Assembly: GCA_027486845.1 (NCBI GenBank)
Contig: JAIXOL010000053.1
Location: 1-64,000 of the forward strand
Source: Cytophagaceae bacterium
GTDB taxonomy: Bacteria; Bacteroidota; Bacteroidia; Cytophagales; Spirosomataceae
Length of the DNA: 64,000 nt
Direction: 5' to 3'
Below are positions 8,408-16,855 of this stretch, in pieces. The notes below the pieces were generated by a model that did no database searches, was not told the DNA's origin, and worked only from the letters and a program-made list of their open reading frames with translations. Positions within the stretch are counted from its first letter, which is position 1; every line of letters starts with the position of its first letter. The translations under genes and the position numbers were made by a program.

Positions 8408-10288
8408 ATGAATTATTTATCGGCCGAGAATATCGGAAAAAATTTAGGAGAGCGTTGGCTGTTTAAGAATCTTACTTTTGGGATTTTACAAGGCGAAAAA
8501 GTGGCATTGATTGGCTCGAATGGTTCGGGAAAATCGTCAATGCTTAATATGATTATCGGAAAAGCTGATATTGATGGTGGCGAAATTAGTATAAGAAAAG
8601 ACATCAGAGTAGGATATTTAGACCAAGAACCAGATTTTCAGGCAGGGAAAACTGTCATGGAAACAATTTTTGCTATCGAAAATTCTAATACCAAAGCCGT
8701 TAAAGAATACGAGGATGCATTACTTTCGGGTGATGACAATCGAATTGCAAATGCAATTGAGCAGGTAGATAATTTAAAAGCGTGGGATTATGAAACTAAA
8801 GTAAAGCAAATTCTCGGCAAACTTGGTATCGAATATTTTGATAAACTCGTAGGAAATTTGTCGGGTGGACAGAAAAAGCGTGTAGCTCTTGCTCGTGTTT
8901 TAATTGAAGAGCCAGACTTTCTGATTCTCGATGAGCCTACCAACCACCTTGATCTTGATACCATTGAGTGGCTCGAAGGTTATCTTTCTTCGGCCAATAT
9001 TACACTACTTTTGGTTACTCACGACCGTTATTTTTTGGATAAAGTTTGTAACCGGATTTTAGAATTGGCCAACAGTAAGGTGCTCAAATATGCAGGAAGT
9101 TACGCTTATTATTTGGAGAAAAAAGAAGAACAAGAAGCAGTAGATGCTGCTACTCAGAAAAATTACCGTAATTTATTGCGTAAAGAATTAGAGTGGATGC
9201 GTAAGCAACCAAAAGCTCGTGGAACAAAATCGCAGAGTAGAATTGATGCTTTCTATGATTTGAAGGAGAAAACTGTGAAAAGAGGCCCCGAAGAAAAGCT
9301 CGAATTGAGCATGAAAATGGAGCGGATGGGTAGTAAAATCATGGAAATTCAGCATATTAGCAAGTCGTTTGATGATAAAAAATTGATTTCGGAATTTAGT
9401 TATACTTTCAAGCGTGGCGACCGAATCGGGATAGTGGGTAAAAATGGTATGGGCAAAAGTACTATGCTCGAAATTTTGACCGAACAACTCAAACCTGATA
9501 TGGGACGTGTCGTAAAGGGCGATACCATCAAACTTGGGTATTATTCGCAGTCAGGTTTAGATTTTGATGAAGGTCAGCGTGTGATTGAAGTGGTTCGTGA
9601 AATTGCCGAATATGTAAAGATGGCTGATGGCAATGAGCTTTCAATTTCAAATTTCTTAACACTGTTTTTGTTTCCTCCAGCTATGCAATATAGCTTTGTA
9701 AGCAAATTGAGTGGAGGTGAAAAACGTCGTTTACAGTTGTTGAAAATTTTGGTTCAAAACCCGAATTTTTTGATTCTCGACGAGCCAACCAACGATTTAG
9801 ACATTGCAACGCTCAACGTTTTAGAAGATTTCTTGTTGAATTTTGGTGGTTGTTTGTTAGTAGTTTCCCATGACCGTTATTTCATGGATAAATTAGTTGA
9901 CCACCTTTTTGTTTTTGAAGGCGATGGTTATATCAGAGATTATCCAGGAAACTATACAGATTATCGTTCGTGGAAAGAAGATAAAGAAGAGCAGGAAATT
10001 GCTGAAAAAGAAAAACAAGCGTTTTTGAAATCGGTTAGTTCAAAACCTGCCGTTGTTGTGTCGATCGAGCCTAAGCGTAAAATGAATTATAAAGAGCAAA
10101 AAGAATACGAAAATTTAGCCATCGAAATTGAGGTTCTAGAAAAGAAAAAGCTGATTTTAGTAGAAAAAATGAACGCAGGCGAAGGTTCGCATGAAGAATT
10201 GGCCTCTTGGGCAAAAGAATTTGAGGAAATCTCAAATACGATTGAAGAAAAGGAATTTCGTTGGTTGGAATTAGCTGAAATGGCATAA
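8408..10288 (+). CDS. ABC-F family ATPase
   Basis: Cytoplasmic ATPase with two nucleotide-binding domains and no membrane segments, acting at the ribosome as translation factors of this family do (Uup/EttA type). Domain 1 has Walker A GSNGSGKS at 36-43, signature LSGGQKKR and Walker B LILDEPTNHLDLD. Domain 2 has GKNGMGKS, LSGGEKRR and LILDEPTNDLD. The linker between the domains is basic and the last 100 residues form a charged coiled coil, which favours the Uup subgroup. Length (626) is normal and all catalytic motifs are intact. It has 229 bases of leader with no other gene. Confidence 0.92.
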   Translation: MNYLSAENIGKNLGERWLFKNLTFGILQGEKVALIGSNGSGKSSMLNMIIGKADIDGGEISIRKDIRVGYLDQEPDFQAGKTVMETIFAIENSNTKAVKEYEDALLSGDDNRIANAIEQVDNLKAWDYETKVKQILGKLGIEYFDKLVGNLSGGQKKRVALARVLIEEPDFLILDEPTNHLDLDTIEWLEGYLSSANITLLLVTHDRYFLDKVCNRILELANSKVLKYAGSYAYYLEKKEEQEAVDAATQKNYRNLLRKELEWMRKQPKARGTKSQSRIDAFYDLKEKTVKRGPEEKLELSMKMERMGSKIMEIQHISKSFDDKKLISEFSYTFKRGDRIGIVGKNGMGKSTMLEILTEQLKPDMGRVVKGDTIKLGYYSQSGLDFDEGQRVIEVVREIAEYVKMADGNELSISNFLTLFLFPPAMQYSFVSKLSGGEKRRLQLLKILVQNPNFLILDEPTNDLDIATLNVLEDFLLNFGGCLLVVSHDRYFMDKLVDHLFVFEGDGYIRDYPGNYTDYRSWKEDKEEQEIAEKEKQAFLKSVSSKPAVVVSIEPKRKMNYKEQKEYENLAIEIEVLEKKKLILVEKMNAGEGSHEELASWAKEFEEISNTIEEKEFRWLELAEMA

Positions 10289-10407
10289 ATTATTACTGGT
10301 TAATGGTTGATTTGTTATTTGTGAATTCCGTTTCCCTGCAAACAGTTCCCCAATAACCACTTTACCAATAACCAGTTTACCAATTACAAATAACTAAAAC
10401 AAGGCCA

Positions 10408-10863
10408 ATGAATTATTTTAGACTAACAACTGTTTTTTTATTGCTGACAAGCTCGGCAAGTTTTGCTCAAAGCCAATCTGCTATTGAGATTCAAGGCTAT
10501 AATCATGTAGGACTTTATGTAAAGAACCTTAAAGAAAGTGCCAAGTTTTATCGTGAAATAATTGGTTTAAAACCAGTTGATGTACCTGATAATTTAGTAG
10601 CAATCAGACGATGGTTTCAAGTTGCACCGAATCAACAGTTACATTTATTACTTGGGAGAAATGAACCCGTGACAAATAATGATAAAAATGGAGGACACTT
10701 TTCGTTGACAATTCCAAAAAACTCGGCTGACAAAATTGAGGCCTTTTTGAAAGAAAATAATTTAGTCTATGTTCGTCAGAAACGTTTTGATGGGGCTTTT
10801 CAGATTTATGTTACTGACCCAGATGGTTATGTAATTGAGTTAAACGAACCAAAAGTTGAGTAG
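10408..10863 (+). CDS. Exported VOC-superfamily (glyoxalase-like) protein
   Basis: Small vicinal-oxygen-chelate protein with an N-terminal signal peptide (about residues 1-20, ending SFAQ), so it should act in the periplasm. The VOC core begins with the metal-ligand segment GYNHVGLYVKN and ends with IYVTDPDGYVIELNEP, the usual C-terminal metal-binding strand. The 151-residue length fits one VOC unit plus the signal. Substrate unknown: lactoylglutathione lyase, dioxygenase and resistance proteins share this fold, and nothing nearby decides between them. Confidence 0.8.
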   Translation: MNYFRLTTVFLLLTSSASFAQSQSAIEIQGYNHVGLYVKNLKESAKFYREIIGLKPVDVPDNLVAIRRWFQVAPNQQLHLLLGRNEPVTNNDKNGGHFSLTIPKNSADKIEAFLKENNLVYVRQKRFDGAFQIYVTDPDGYVIELNEPKVE

Positions 10864-10936
10864 GTAAAGCTACATAGGAGTACGCTTTAGACAATAATCG
10901 ATTGTTTAAAATGCAATCAACTTATAAGATATTTCG

Positions 10937-11572
10937 ATGGAACAGATTAGCGAATGGTTTAAATACTTGATGAATTCCGAGGAGTTGATTCGGACAGGTG
11001 GATTGATTACGATAACTTTAATTATCTTTATCGAAAATGGAATAATATTCGGATTCTTCCTTCCGGGCGACTATCTTTTATTTCTTTCGGGTGTGTTTTG
11101 TGGTACAAAGCTGCTAAATGTGCCAGTTTCTTTATTAATGTTTTGTGTATTCGCTGCCTCCGTGGTGGGTTCTCTTTTAGGTTATATCATTGGCCGGCAT
11201 TTCGGTGATGGTATTCAAACCCGACCTGATTCGCTATTTTTCAAGAAAAAATATATCGAAAATACTCGTAAATATTTTGAAAAATACGGTAGTCAAACAC
11301 TCGTTATTGCTCGTTTTTTGCCAGTAATTCGTACGTTTTCACCAATTTTGGCAGGAATTGTAAAAATGAATTTCTATAAATTCATGCTTTTTAATGTCCT
11401 AGGTGGATTCATTTGGACCTTTGTTTTGGTAGGTGGTGGGTTTTATTTTGGCGAAAAATTCCCGTGGATAGTAGATTACGTTCAATACATCATTTTCTTC
11501 TTTTTGGGAATCACATCTTTCACTGTCATCAGAGGTTATCTTAATGCGAAAAAAGAATTGAGCGATATGTAA
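10937..11572 (+). CDS. DedA-family membrane protein
   Basis: Predicted inner-membrane protein of the DedA/SNARE-associated family, whose members act in lipid flipping and in maintaining the proton motive force. The 211-residue protein has about five hydrophobic segments. It has the family signature near residues 40-50 (FGFFLPGDYLLF) and the conserved ARFLPVIRTFSPILAG segment at about 125-140. Length is normal. It ends at a bidirectional terminator facing the gamma-carbonic-anhydrase-like gene. Confidence 0.88.
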   Translation: MEQISEWFKYLMNSEELIRTGGLITITLIIFIENGIIFGFFLPGDYLLFLSGVFCGTKLLNVPVSLLMFCVFAASVVGSLLGYIIGRHFGDGIQTRPDSLFFKKKYIENTRKYFEKYGSQTLVIARFLPVIRTFSPILAGIVKMNFYKFMLFNVLGGFIWTFVLVGGGFYFGEKFPWIVDYVQYIIFFFLGITSFTVIRGYLNAKKELSDM

Positions 11573-11578
11573 CTTTAG

Positions 11579-11622
11579 GAAGGCCTCATTTGGCGACATT
11601 CGCTCAAATCGAAGCCTTCTTT
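11579..11622. terminator. Bidirectional terminator between dedA-like and hexapeptide genes
   Basis: GAAGGC (11579-11584) pairs with GCCTTC (11614-11619), followed by TTTT. It lies between two convergent genes and could stop transcription from both sides. The loop is long and may hold a second small stem. Confidence 0.5.
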
Positions 11623-11627
11623 TCATC

Positions 11628-12143
11628 TTAGTTATTTTCAAACCAACTTGCATACATCACATAATTGTTGGCAGTTCGCATAAATACTTCTCCGAGTTCG
11701 GGTGTTACTGCTTTCAAAAACTTCGCTGGATTTCCTGCATAAATGCTTCCTTCTGGCACATTAGTATTTTGTGTCACAATTGCCCCTGCTGCTATAATTG
11801 AGTTTTTGCCGATTACTGCCCCATCCATAATTATTGCTCCCATTCCTACCAAAACTTCATCTTCAATCGTGCAACCATGCACCACCGCATTGTGGGCGAT
11901 ACTGACATTATTGCCAATAATAGTTTTTGATTTTTGATAAGTACAATGTATCACTGCACCATCCTGAATATTTACACGGTCGCCGATGATGATTGAATTT
12001 ACATCGCCACGCACAACGGCATTAAACCACACCGTACAGTCTTTACCCAGCGTAACATCGCCAACAATGGTGGCATTTGGGGCAAACCAACAATTTTCGC
12101 CATTTTTTGGCATTTTCCCTAAAACTGGTAATATCAGAGCCAT
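11628..12143 (-). CDS. Gamma-carbonic-anhydrase-like hexapeptide-repeat protein
   Basis: Left-handed beta-helix protein of the YrdA/PaaY/gamma-carbonic anhydrase family, expected to form trimers in the cytoplasm. The 171-residue sequence has many hexapeptide repeats with the family's RGDVNSIIIGDRVNIQDGA segment. The zinc-ligand histidines are seen in HCTYQ and in IAHNAVVHGC. The C-terminal helix (PELGEVFMRTANNYV) is also typical. Family members bind zinc and some hydrate CO2; activity here is not proven. Its start lies one base from the stop of the upstream gene, so the two are co-transcribed. Confidence 0.85.
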   Translation of the reverse strand: MALILPVLGKMPKNGENCWFAPNATIVGDVTLGKDCTVWFNAVVRGDVNSIIIGDRVNIQDGAVIHCTYQKSKTIIGNNVSIAHNAVVHGCTIEDEVLVGMGAIIMDGAVIGKNSIIAAGAIVTQNTNVPEGSIYAGNPAKFLKAVTPELGEVFMRTANNYVMYASWFENN

Positions 12144-12144
12144 G

Positions 12145-12828
12145 CTAATTTTGTGTTTTATCTAATAATTTCTTTGCTGATATAAGTAAATTTTCTTCTT
12201 TCCCACTATCACGGGCAACGGCTGTCATATCAATACTTATTTGTACTAATTCGGCCATTGGTGTGCTTTTTATTGGTGTGCGAGTTTGTCCGATTCGATG
12301 GTCTACATTGCTAAATGAATGGAAAATATAAGTTTCCCCATCCACATAAACATTTGAATCTATTACATTTCTGCCATCAATTCCAATCATAAATTCATCT
12401 TGAAACTGTGTTTTACTTGTATATTTAGTGAATAATTCATTCAAAATGAATGCTAATTCTTTGCTAATGATTTTTTTGAATTCAGTAAAATCTAAGGGTT
12501 TAGTTGACTTTTCTGGATAGTGTTTATAGAAAGTATGCCATTTTTTTTGCTCAATAATTCTGCAAAATAAGTAATATTTTTTGTCTTTGAATTCTACTGA
12601 AACAACTTGCTTATTACTCCAACTTGGTAAATGTATAGTTCTTGCCAAAGGTTCTTTATTTAAGCCTAACAATAAACTTTCATTAAGTGCCTGATAATAT
12701 TTTAGTTGAAATTGATCAGCCGAGAGTATATCGGGCAGTGGGCTTAAATAAGTTTGGGCTTTGCCCGAAGTGAGGATAAGTAAATTTAATAAAAAGAATA
12801 GGTGTTTTTTGTGATGAAAGTTGCTCAT
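12145..12828 (-). CDS. Secreted protein of unknown function
   Basis: I do not recognise this family. The 227-residue product begins with a signal-peptide-like hydrophobic stretch (about residues 8-24, ending SGKAQ), so it is probably periplasmic or on the cell surface. The rest is a mixed alpha/beta sequence with a DEFMIGIDGRNVIDSN segment and a conserved-looking TPIKSTPMAELVQISIDM near the C-terminus. It lies one base upstream of the hexapeptide gene on the same strand. The pairing looks positional rather than functional. Confidence 0.6.
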   Translation of the reverse strand: MSNFHHKKHLFFLLNLLILTSGKAQTYLSPLPDILSADQFQLKYYQALNESLLLGLNKEPLARTIHLPSWSNKQVVSVEFKDKKYYLFCRIIEQKKWHTFYKHYPEKSTKPLDFTEFKKIISKELAFILNELFTKYTSKTQFQDEFMIGIDGRNVIDSNVYVDGETYIFHSFSNVDHRIGQTRTPIKSTPMAELVQISIDMTAVARDSGKEENLLISAKKLLDKTQN

Positions 12829-12856
12829 TTATGATGATGGTAAAGTTTTGTAAATA

Positions 12857-12887
12857 TAAAAAAAGACTTCGTTCAAAACGAAGTCTT
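12857..12887 (-). terminator. Intrinsic terminator after the PA14 protein gene
   Basis: AAGACTTCGTT and AACGAAGTCTT form a perfect 11-bp stem with a three-base loop. On the minus strand a run of T follows at once. It ends the transcript of the PA14/discoidin gene. Confidence 0.88.
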
Positions 12888-12896
12888 CCTCAAAAA

Positions 12897-15272
12897 TCAT
12901 TTATCTATTACAAACTCTTGTCGTAGTTTTTTATCTCCAAGTTCAAGTTCAACAAAGTAAGTGCCTTTTGCAAGTTTATTAGTTGGTAAATTTTTAGTTT
13001 GCGTTCCGATGCTTTCAGAAAAATGGTCGAGTAATATCACAATTAATTGATCTTTTGAGTCCTTCAACGATAATTTCACATAACTCGGTTGATTGATTCT
13101 AAATACAATTTCTTTCATTTTGGAGATTTCTGTGTCTTTCGTCGAAAATTCAGAACTATCAGTAGGGGCGGTGGCTTTCTGATTTGCTACAAATGCTGCC
13201 TGAATACAATCAGTAATATCAGCTTTGAATATCGCACTGCTATTTACTTCAAATCCAGGAAGTAACACAATACTATTTCCAGCTGTAAACGAAATGTCTT
13301 TGGTCGTAGGCACTAAACTCTGAGCTTCGATACGTTTTTTTGCTTTAAAAGCACCAGAAGCCAACGTTTCTTTGGTAAGTTTAAGTGTATCACTGCCACA
13401 ATTAATATTTACACCTTTACAGTTACAATTGTTATCAAATTTGTCATATGATGTGAGAGGGTCATTGTCATTACAAGGAGTGCCACTCGGGTTACATATT
13501 AAGGCATCAAAGGCCACTTTTCCAAGTCCAGAACAACCTGCTCCCCAGTTTTCGATGGCTGAGATTAGAATAAAACGTGCCTTGATATCATTAAAATTTG
13601 GGCCAGCAAAACCCGAATAATCGGGTAATCCTTGTGCTTTTGGCCACGAATAAGTATTTCCTAATGCCTGCCAAGTTGTGCCATCGGTTGAATAATCGAT
13701 GGTTACAGTTTTGAAACCTTTGTCGGTTTCGTTTTCTACGTTGTAATTCCAAACCCTCGAAGTCGAAAACTTATATCTGTCCGTAAAATCATACTTAATC
13801 CAGTGAGCACTACTTGCTCTTGCAGTATTAGGATTTGGATTTAAGCTATTCGTACACGAAACCCATGCTGCTTCTTTTAGTGTCGAGAGGTTATTGGTGG
13901 GGTCGCAAGAATCGAATGCTTGATAGCGAGCTGTTTCATCATCACAGTCTGGACCAGAGCAAGGCGTACCTATGCAATTACATTGAGTATCAATTTTATC
14001 GTTTTTTGTAAATGGATTATCATCATTGCAAGGAGTATTTTGGGCAATGCACGAAATCTCACATTTATAGTCAAAAAGATAAAAATTAGGTATTCGTTTC
14101 CACTGTCTTATTTCGTGAAATGGAGTTTTCCAATAAAGATTAAAATGGTCTCGCGAGCTACTTTCTTTGTGTCTAAAATCAAAGTAATAATATTTGCCTT
14201 TCTCCATGAGGAGTGGTCCAATACTCTGAAATACTGAATTTTTATGTTCAGTGTCTTCGATTCCATAAAATACTAATGCTTGACGAGCCTGTTTATTGGC
14301 TATTTTATCATCAGAACTTAGAAAAAAGAATGTTTGATTATCACCTGTAAGATTAAAATCGTAGATTCCAGTAATTGGTACTGTCAAAAAGCCTTGTACC
14401 AAAGTTCCGTAATTATCTTTTGCATTCAAAGTTAGCGGACCATAAGCACCTTTTAGTTTTTCTCGACGGTCAGGGCTTAATGGAAATTTAGCAGCATTGA
14501 TAAGGTCATTTTCTACATAATTGCCTGTAATATTATCATAATAATAGGCTTCAATTAAGCCTTTATCACCTACACAATTATTGGGTGCGGGTGCTGTGCC
14601 GACACAATTACAGAAACCATCTTGTTGGTCGTTGGTTGTGTTTGTACTGCCATCATTACAAGCCGTGCCTCTTGGTGGACAGTTCTGCCCGCAAGCATAT
14701 TCGTAGATATAATTAAAGTCGATTATCGACCAAACCACGGTTGTTTCTGAGGCTTTTCTCCATTGTAAACTTACAAAGTCGCCACCTGACCCTTCAAAGT
14801 TATAAAGCTCAAAATAGTAATATTGGCCACCAACGAGCTGGATATTTTGTGAAGTTTGTCCAGCTTCTTTGTTGTATTCTGTCAGACCAGAGTAGGTAGA
14901 GATTTCGGATCGCTTTATTTTATTTGCGGGAGAATCATTTGTACTTAAGAAAAAAATGGACTTGTCATCGCCCGTTATATTGAAAATATAAGTGTCGGTT
15001 GTAGGAACTTTGATATACCCTCTAATAACCGATGCAAAATAATCAGCGTAGTTGACTGGCGACTTCAAATACCCCAAAGTTTGTGAACCATCTGGTCGGC
15101 TAGGGAAAGTTTCGAGGGCAAATAAATCACTACTGTCTGGGGATGAGGCGAAGCCAGTCCAATAGCTCCATTTTACCTGTCCTGCCGTTCCGACACAATT
15201 TTGAGCAAAAACGCTTTGATTGATGATTAAAATTATCATCAAGCTATGTATATATTTTAAAAATTTTTTCAC
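12897..15272 (-). CDS. Large secreted PA14 / discoidin-domain surface protein
   Basis: Predicted cell-surface or secreted glycan-binding protein of 791 residues. After a signal peptide (about 1-23) come two PA14-like modules (about 30-195 and 235-405). Three short cysteine-rich loops of the form PCNDxxxxTxxDxxDxxCNCxG separate the domains. A discoidin-like (F5/8 type C) module lies at about 445-595. A stretch containing ISFTAGNSIVLLPGFEVNSS then resembles a repeat found in Bacteroidota adhesins. The C-terminus (GTYFVELELGDKKLRQEFVI) looks like a type IX secretion sorting domain. It probably forms a surface module with the DUF1501 and DUF1800 genes upstream on the same strand. Confidence 0.8.
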   Translation of the reverse strand: MKKFLKYIHSLMIILIINQSVFAQNCVGTAGQVKWSYWTGFASSPDSSDLFALETFPSRPDGSQTLGYLKSPVNYADYFASVIRGYIKVPTTDTYIFNITGDDKSIFFLSTNDSPANKIKRSEISTYSGLTEYNKEAGQTSQNIQLVGGQYYYFELYNFEGSGGDFVSLQWRKASETTVVWSIIDFNYIYEYACGQNCPPRGTACNDGSTNTTNDQQDGFCNCVGTAPAPNNCVGDKGLIEAYYYDNITGNYVENDLINAAKFPLSPDRREKLKGAYGPLTLNAKDNYGTLVQGFLTVPITGIYDFNLTGDNQTFFFLSSDDKIANKQARQALVFYGIEDTEHKNSVFQSIGPLLMEKGKYYYFDFRHKESSSRDHFNLYWKTPFHEIRQWKRIPNFYLFDYKCEISCIAQNTPCNDDNPFTKNDKIDTQCNCIGTPCSGPDCDDETARYQAFDSCDPTNNLSTLKEAAWVSCTNSLNPNPNTARASSAHWIKYDFTDRYKFSTSRVWNYNVENETDKGFKTVTIDYSTDGTTWQALGNTYSWPKAQGLPDYSGFAGPNFNDIKARFILISAIENWGAGCSGLGKVAFDALICNPSGTPCNDNDPLTSYDKFDNNCNCKGVNINCGSDTLKLTKETLASGAFKAKKRIEAQSLVPTTKDISFTAGNSIVLLPGFEVNSSAIFKADITDCIQAAFVANQKATAPTDSSEFSTKDTEISKMKEIVFRINQPSYVKLSLKDSKDQLIVILLDHFSESIGTQTKNLPTNKLAKGTYFVELELGDKKLRQEFVIDK

Positions 15273-15328
15273 GGTTGAAATTTTTTTTTGTGAAAAATAT
15301 GTTAGTTTTTAAGAACTTGACTCTTTCT

Positions 15329-16852
15329 TTAATTGGTAGAACAACCCTGTGGTTTATCTACATTTGAAATTACAGTTCCATTAAAATTCATGAAGCCAAC
15401 TGGGTAATTATTGGGGCTATATGAATAAAAATTGCTTAAATTAGGCAATACATAGCACAAATCATAAGGACTTACGCCATACCAAAGAGCCAATTCGGCA
15501 TACATTTCATCAGTTGAAATTGAAGGAATAAAATTGCCCCTAAACGAAATGTTCTGAGTATTTGAGCTTCCAACATCCATTTTGGGGAATCTACCGAATA
15601 TTCGTCCGCCATTTACTGCACCGCCCATAACCATAGTGTTTCCACCCCACGCGTGGTCAGAACCAAGCCCGTTAGAGGTAATGGTGCGAGCAAAATCCGA
15701 AATTGTAAAAGTTGTGACATTTTCAGCAATACCAAGTTCGGCGGTGGCATCATAAAATGATTTTAACGCATCACTTATAATTGGTAATCTTTGATTTAAG
15801 CCATTCACCAAATTATCGTGCATATCCCAGCCACCATAGTTTACGAAAAAAATCTGACGTTTAGCACCTAAATCGTTTCTTACGCTCATAACCTTTGCTA
15901 CTGCTTGTAGGTCTTTTGACAAATTGCTTGTTCCGAAGGTAGTTGTCATGCTCGGAACTCTTTTTAGAGCATTTTTGAAAACTTCAAATGATTCAATCGA
16001 ACTTTTGGTTGTCGAACTATATGTTTTTTGTAGAAGATTAGCATAAGTTCTCGAAACCATACTATCAATGGCATTGTTACGAAGTTCGGTCATCATACCC
16101 GAATTACTCCACCAAGAAGGTAGGGCCGTAATTCCTACATTGTTTGGGTCAATATTATTGCTAATTGAATATTCTGTTACTACTTTTCCACGCTGAAAAT
16201 TGTTTTTTCCTCCCAAAGAAATATTCATTGAAATATCCTGTGAACTATTCGAGGCATGAAGTAAATCAGCCAAACGACCACCCACACCAAGTGTATCACG
16301 ACTTTGCGGAACTGAAGTTTGCCATTGCATGATTTGGTCAGAATGTGAATAAATACCCAAAGGAAGTTTTTTTAAACCACTTTGATACTCTGCCTTGGTC
16401 ATCACAGGCTCTATTAATGTGCCGATATTGGCCATAAAAGAGAGTTTTCCATTATTGAAAAGATTCTGCACGCCTGTCATGGTCGGGTGAACACCAAACG
16501 AGCCATAGTTACAAGGTTGTCCTCTGAAACCACTACATCGAGGATTATTAAGTGGGAGCAAAGAGGTATTTGTCTGAATGGCAATATCAGATCTTACATT
16601 TTTATAATCATTGAAACCATTATCACCCCCTACGGTAGTTCCCGAAGGAATCAATATATTAAATGAGTCAATTCCACCAGAAAATAAAACACAAACCAAT
16701 GCTTTATAGTCTTCGTTTGAGGCCGAACGAAGTTTTGATGCACTTCCGCTCATTGCACCATTTACCGCTCCGAGGCTCGTTAAGGTACTCAAAAGTGTGG
16801 TCGAACCCATCGCACCACATCCAACTTGTCTGATAAAATCTCTTCTGTTCAT
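15329..16852 (-). CDS. DUF1501 family protein with Tat signal
   Basis: 507-residue exported protein of the DUF1501 family, distantly related to sulfatases. It starts with a twin-arginine signal (MNRRDFIRQVGCGAMG), so it is probably exported folded. Family-like segments include VCVLFSGGIDSFNILIPSG, SHSDQIMQWQTS and SDHAWGGNTMVMGGAV. Members nearly always sit next to a DUF1800 gene, as here: the DUF1800 stop is three bases before this start. The biochemical role of the pair is unknown; planctomycete and Bacteroidota genomes carry many copies. Confidence 0.9.
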   Translation of the reverse strand: MNRRDFIRQVGCGAMGSTTLLSTLTSLGAVNGAMSGSASKLRSASNEDYKALVCVLFSGGIDSFNILIPSGTTVGGDNGFNDYKNVRSDIAIQTNTSLLPLNNPRCSGFRGQPCNYGSFGVHPTMTGVQNLFNNGKLSFMANIGTLIEPVMTKAEYQSGLKKLPLGIYSHSDQIMQWQTSVPQSRDTLGVGGRLADLLHASNSSQDISMNISLGGKNNFQRGKVVTEYSISNNIDPNNVGITALPSWWSNSGMMTELRNNAIDSMVSRTYANLLQKTYSSTTKSSIESFEVFKNALKRVPSMTTTFGTSNLSKDLQAVAKVMSVRNDLGAKRQIFFVNYGGWDMHDNLVNGLNQRLPIISDALKSFYDATAELGIAENVTTFTISDFARTITSNGLGSDHAWGGNTMVMGGAVNGGRIFGRFPKMDVGSSNTQNISFRGNFIPSISTDEMYAELALWYGVSPYDLCYVLPNLSNFYSYSPNNYPVGFMNFNGTVISNVDKPQGCSTN

Positions 16853-16855
16853 GGC

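Noticed and set aside
10288-10407. Repeated GGTTA/TAACC words between the ABC-F and VOC genes
   Set aside because: Several partial inverted matches (ACTGGTTAATGGT and ACCAATAACCAGT) are present but they are not properly nested and give no convincing hairpin or terminator.
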